From Xanthobacteraceae bacterium (GTDB lineage: Bacteria; Pseudomonadota; Alphaproteobacteria; Rhizobiales; Xanthobacteraceae), in contig JASHQS010000048.1 in the NCBI GenBank assembly GCA_030038995.1, positions 1 through 64,000 on the forward strand: a DNA stretch of 64,000 nt, written 5' to 3'. The stretch's first letter is position 1. The number at the start of each line of letters is the position of its first letter. Shown piece after piece: positions 61,841-64,000 of the stretch. A model generated the notes under the pieces. The model saw nothing but the letters and a program-made list of their open reading frames with translations. It made no database searches and was not told the DNA's origin. The position numbers and the translations under genes were made by a program.

Positions 61841-62041
61841 GCCAAGTGCGGTGATGCCGCTCCGGCGCAGATCGTTGGCAATCGCATTCCTTATTTCGAC
61901 GCCTTGGACGAGGCCGACGAGGCCTGCAAGAACGACCAGATCGATGTGTCGAAGATGGAAGAGTTACTCGCGGGTCTGCTCGCCAATCAATTAATAAGTA
62001 TCTATAAACTGGCTCGCGGCCAGCTAAACAAGTTGGCTTAG
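61841..62041 (+). pseudogene. Fragment resembling the C-terminal tail of Fic-family proteins
   Basis: In the frame ending at the stop at 62039-62041 the sequence reads NRIPYFDALDEADEACKND, then DVSKMEELLAGLLANQLIS. This resembles the tail of Fic/DOC-type proteins (YFxALxAAD, DVSxMExLLxxLLAxQL). The catalytic HPFxxGNGR motif is absent and there is no start, so it is a remnant. Bases upstream read into the tctC promoter region. Its identity is tentative. Confidence 0.35.
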
Positions 62042-62079
62042 TCACGGGGGTCGGAAGCTCTAAACGGCGCCGCGGCGGC

Positions 62080-62589
62080 TCAGCTCTGCCAGCCGAAGGC
62101 GACCTTGTCGAGCACGCGGGTGCCGAATTTTTCCGAGGAGCGGGCCACCGCCTTGCCGCCGAGCGCGCGATAGAATTCGACCGCGTTCTCGTTTTCCGAC
62201 AGCGCCCACACGATCAGCGATCGGTATGCGCTTTGCGCGAGATCGCGCCGCGCCGCGGTGAATAGGCGCCGGCCGAAGCCGAGCCCCTGGAATTCCGGCC
62301 GCAGATAAAGCTCGTAGATCTCGCCGTCGTAGTACAGGCTGCGGGCGCGGTTGCGCCCGTAATTGGCATAGCCGGCGATCTTGTCGCCGAATTGCAGGAG
62401 CGCGATGCGGCTGCCTTTACGGATGGCGCTGTCCCACCATGCCGGACCGCGGCGGGCGATGAGCTTTTCGAGCTCGGTCCCCGGGATGATGCCCTGATAG
62501 GCGGTCCGCCACGCTTCATCGTGGCATTCGGCGACCGCGGTGGCGTCGTTGGCCTTGGCGCGGCGGATTTCGATGAGGACGGTGCTCAT
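62080..62589 (-). CDS. GNAT-family acetyltransferase
   Basis: A 169-residue single-domain GNAT from ATG 62589. IYELYLRPEFQGLGFGRRLFTAA contains the acetyl-CoA loop QGLGFG, and LIVWALSENENAVEFYRALGG the conserved Asn/Tyr region. EIRRAKANDATAVAECHDEAW is the typical N-terminus of family 1 GNATs. It acetylates an amine of unknown identity. A perfect 14-base palindrome is 51-64 bases before its start. Confidence 0.86.
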   Translation of the reverse strand: MSTVLIEIRRAKANDATAVAECHDEAWRTAYQGIIPGTELEKLIARRGPAWWDSAIRKGSRIALLQFGDKIAGYANYGRNRARSLYYDGEIYELYLRPEFQGLGFGRRLFTAARRDLAQSAYRSLIVWALSENENAVEFYRALGGKAVARSSEKFGTRVLDKVAFGWQS

Positions 62590-62639
62590 GGGACGATCAA
62601 AGCAAGCGGCGCCGCGGGCTTCAAGGGCAGAGATTCACG

Positions 62640-62653
62640 CATCGTTAACGATG
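62640..62653. promoter_or_regulatory. Perfect palindrome upstream of the GNAT gene
   Basis: CATCGTTAACGATG is a perfect 14-base palindrome 51 bases before the GNAT start. It resembles a dimeric repressor site, though regulator family is unknown. A second hairpin, GCGAATG-CTAA-CATTCGC, lies at 62804-62821 after typA. Confidence 0.3.
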
Positions 62654-62866
62654 TGGATTATTAGCGGAATCGCAGCGCCGGCGCCATCGGGGCAAGCGTA
62701 AAAATGCAAGGTCTGGTCGCAATCTGCCGGCCCTGTTGCAGCAGCGCCACGGTCCGCGACATTTTGCGGCGGCGCACCGCGGGGGGACGGCGCAAGGGGC
62801 AGCGCGAATGCTAACATTCGCGTCGCCGAATGCGGCTGCCGCGCGGTGCGGCGGCCGTGCGGCGAA

Positions 62867-64000
62867 TCATACCCGCTCGACTTCCCTGCGCCGCTCGTCG
62901 CGCTTGCGCTCGTTGGGATCGAGGAGCTTCTTGCGCAGCCGGATCGATTTCGGCGTCACCTCGACCAGCTCGTCGTCGTCGATATAGGCGAGCGCCCTCT
63001 CCAAGGTCATGCGAATCGGCGGGGTGAGCCGAATCGCCTCGTCTTTGGCATGGGTGCGGATATTGGTGAGTTTCTTGCCTTTGAGCACGTTGACTTCGAG
63101 GTCGTTGCCGCGGCTGTGCTCGCCGACGATCATGCCGCGATAGACCTTGCAGCCCGGCTCGACCATCATCGGGCCGCGGTCTTCCAGATTCCACATCGCA
63201 TAGGCGACGGCCTCGCCCTGATCGGTCGAGATCAGCACGCCGTTGCGCCGGCCGGCGATCTCGCCGCGATGCGGGCCGTAGGCGTGGAACAGGCGGTTCA
63301 TCACCGCGGTGCCGCGGGTGTCGGTCAGGAGCTCGCCGTTATAGCCGATCAGCCCGCGCGTCGGCGCGTGGAAAATCAGCCGCACCCGCCCGCCGCCGGA
63401 CGGCCGCATCTCGACCATCTCGCCCTTGCGCTCGGCGAGCTTCTGCACCACCACGCCGGCGTGCTGCTGGTCGACGTCGATGACGACCTCCTCGATCGGT
63501 TCGAGCAGTTCGCCTGCCGGGCCGTGCCGGAACAGCACCTTGGGCCGCGACACCGAGAGCTCGAACCCCTCGCGCCGCATGGTCTCGATCAAAATGCCGA
63601 GCTGCAGCTCGCCGCGGCCGGCGACCTCCATCGCATCCTTCTCGATGGATTCGGAAATCCGCAGCGCGACATTGCCTTCGGCCTCGCGCAACAGCCGCTC
63701 GCGAATGACGCGGCTTTGCACCTTGTCGCCCTCGGTGCCGGCGAGCGGCGAATCGTTGATGCGGAACGTCATGGTCAGCGTCGGCGGATCGATCGGCTGC
63801 GCCGGCAGCGGCTCGGCCGCTTCGGGCGCGCACAGCGTGTGCGACACGAAGGCTTCCGGCAGGCCGGCAACGGCGACGATGTCGCCGGCGAAACCCTCGT
63901 CGATCGGCGTGCGCTCGAGGCCGCGGAATGCCAGTACCTTGGTGACGCGGCCTTCCTCGACCAGTGCGCCATGGCGGTCGAGCACCTTGACGGTCTGGTT
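62867..64000 (-). CDS. typA: Translational GTPase TypA/BipA (3' part)
   Basis: The frame runs out of the window at 64000, so only the last 377 residues are seen; the whole protein is about 600. Visible parts are domain II (VLAFRGLERTPIDEGFAGDIVAV), then TMTFRINDSPLAGTEGDKV, the EF-G-like domains III and V (LQLGILIETMRREGFELSVSRP), and the TypA-specific tail with KGKKLTNIRTHAKDEAIRLTPP, split here. It is a ribosome-associated GTPase for cold and stress adaptation. The GTPase domain lies outside the window. Confidence 0.95.
   Translation of the reverse strand, partial: NQTVKVLDRHGALVEEGRVTKVLAFRGLERTPIDEGFAGDIVAVAGLPEAFVSHTLCAPEAAEPLPAQPIDPPTLTMTFRINDSPLAGTEGDKVQSRVIRERLLREAEGNVALRISESIEKDAMEVAGRGELQLGILIETMRREGFELSVSRPKVLFRHGPAGELLEPIEEVVIDVDQQHAGVVVQKLAERKGEMVEMRPSGGGRVRLIFHAPTRGLIGYNGELLTDTRGTAVMNRLFHAYGPHRGEIAGRRNGVLISTDQGEAVAYAMWNLEDRGPMMVEPGCKVYRGMIVGEHSRGNDLEVNVLKGKKLTNIRTHAKDEAIRLTPPIRMTLERALAYIDDDELVEVTPKSIRLRKKLLDPNERKRDERRREVERV

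Noticed and set aside
1-64000. CRISPR array, prophage, tRNA or rRNA genes
   Set aside because: No regular spaced repeats, integrase or structural phage genes, or cloverleaf/TPsiC-type sequences were seen.

Overview
The window looks like a chromosomal stretch of a GC-rich alphaproteobacterium, most likely Hyphomicrobiales near the Bradyrhizobium/Xanthobacteraceae group. This is inferred from the codon bias, the several Liv-type transporters, a BadA-like benzoate-CoA ligase, and a GTTC-N7-GTTC LexA box of the alphaproteobacterial kind. No tRNA, rRNA, CRISPR array or prophage was seen.

Region 1 (1-16.5 kb) is a surface/exopolysaccharide locus. It holds a Wzz/GumC chain-length protein with a degenerate kinase domain, two NodB-type deacetylases, two paralogous membrane GT2 glycosyltransferases flanking a secreted GH5 glycanase, a Wzy/WaaL-type polymerase/ligase, two GT4 transferases, a Wzx-type flippase, a SAM methyltransferase, and a translationally coupled nucleotidyltransferase-deacetylase-GNAT operon on the minus strand. 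Region 2 (16.7-27 kb) carries an RND efflux adaptor and pump, a small Gly/Tyr-rich exported protein, a DUF2189 membrane protein, an orphan Liv-type binding protein, and GT9 and GT39 transferases.

Region 3 (27-34.7 kb) is aromatic/CoA metabolism: an acyl-CoA ligase coupled to an enoyl-CoA hydratase, a truncated FAH-family gene, a Rieske oxygenase with a one-base frameshift inside its [2Fe-2S] motif, an M20 peptidase, and a benzoate-CoA ligase. Region 4 (34.8-43.3 kb) is a compact rfbCBDA dTDP-rhamnose operon and a sugar ABC transporter whose ATPase and one permease are fused.

Region 5 (43.6-58.7 kb) is a two-armed catabolic/transport island. The minus arm runs LLM flavin oxidoreductase, alpha/beta hydrolase, LivH, LivK (Tat), fused LivM-LivG, LivF, SDR. 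The plus arm runs a MetE-like methyltransferase, an IclR regulator remnant, an ISAs1 transposase remnant, LivH-LivM-LivG-LivF without a binding protein, a dehydratase remnant, and two adjacent cupins. Region 6 (58.7-64 kb) has a RelB/RelE-type toxin-antitoxin pair, a DUF763 gene preceded by a LexA box, a TctC-type binding protein, a fragment resembling a Fic protein tail, a GNAT acetyltransferase, and the 3' part of typA/bipA.

The points most worth following are the LexA box on DUF763, the two-armed catabolic island with its split-bicupin-like pair and scars of lost genes, two independent ABC-component fusions, and several gene remnants that have no intact start.
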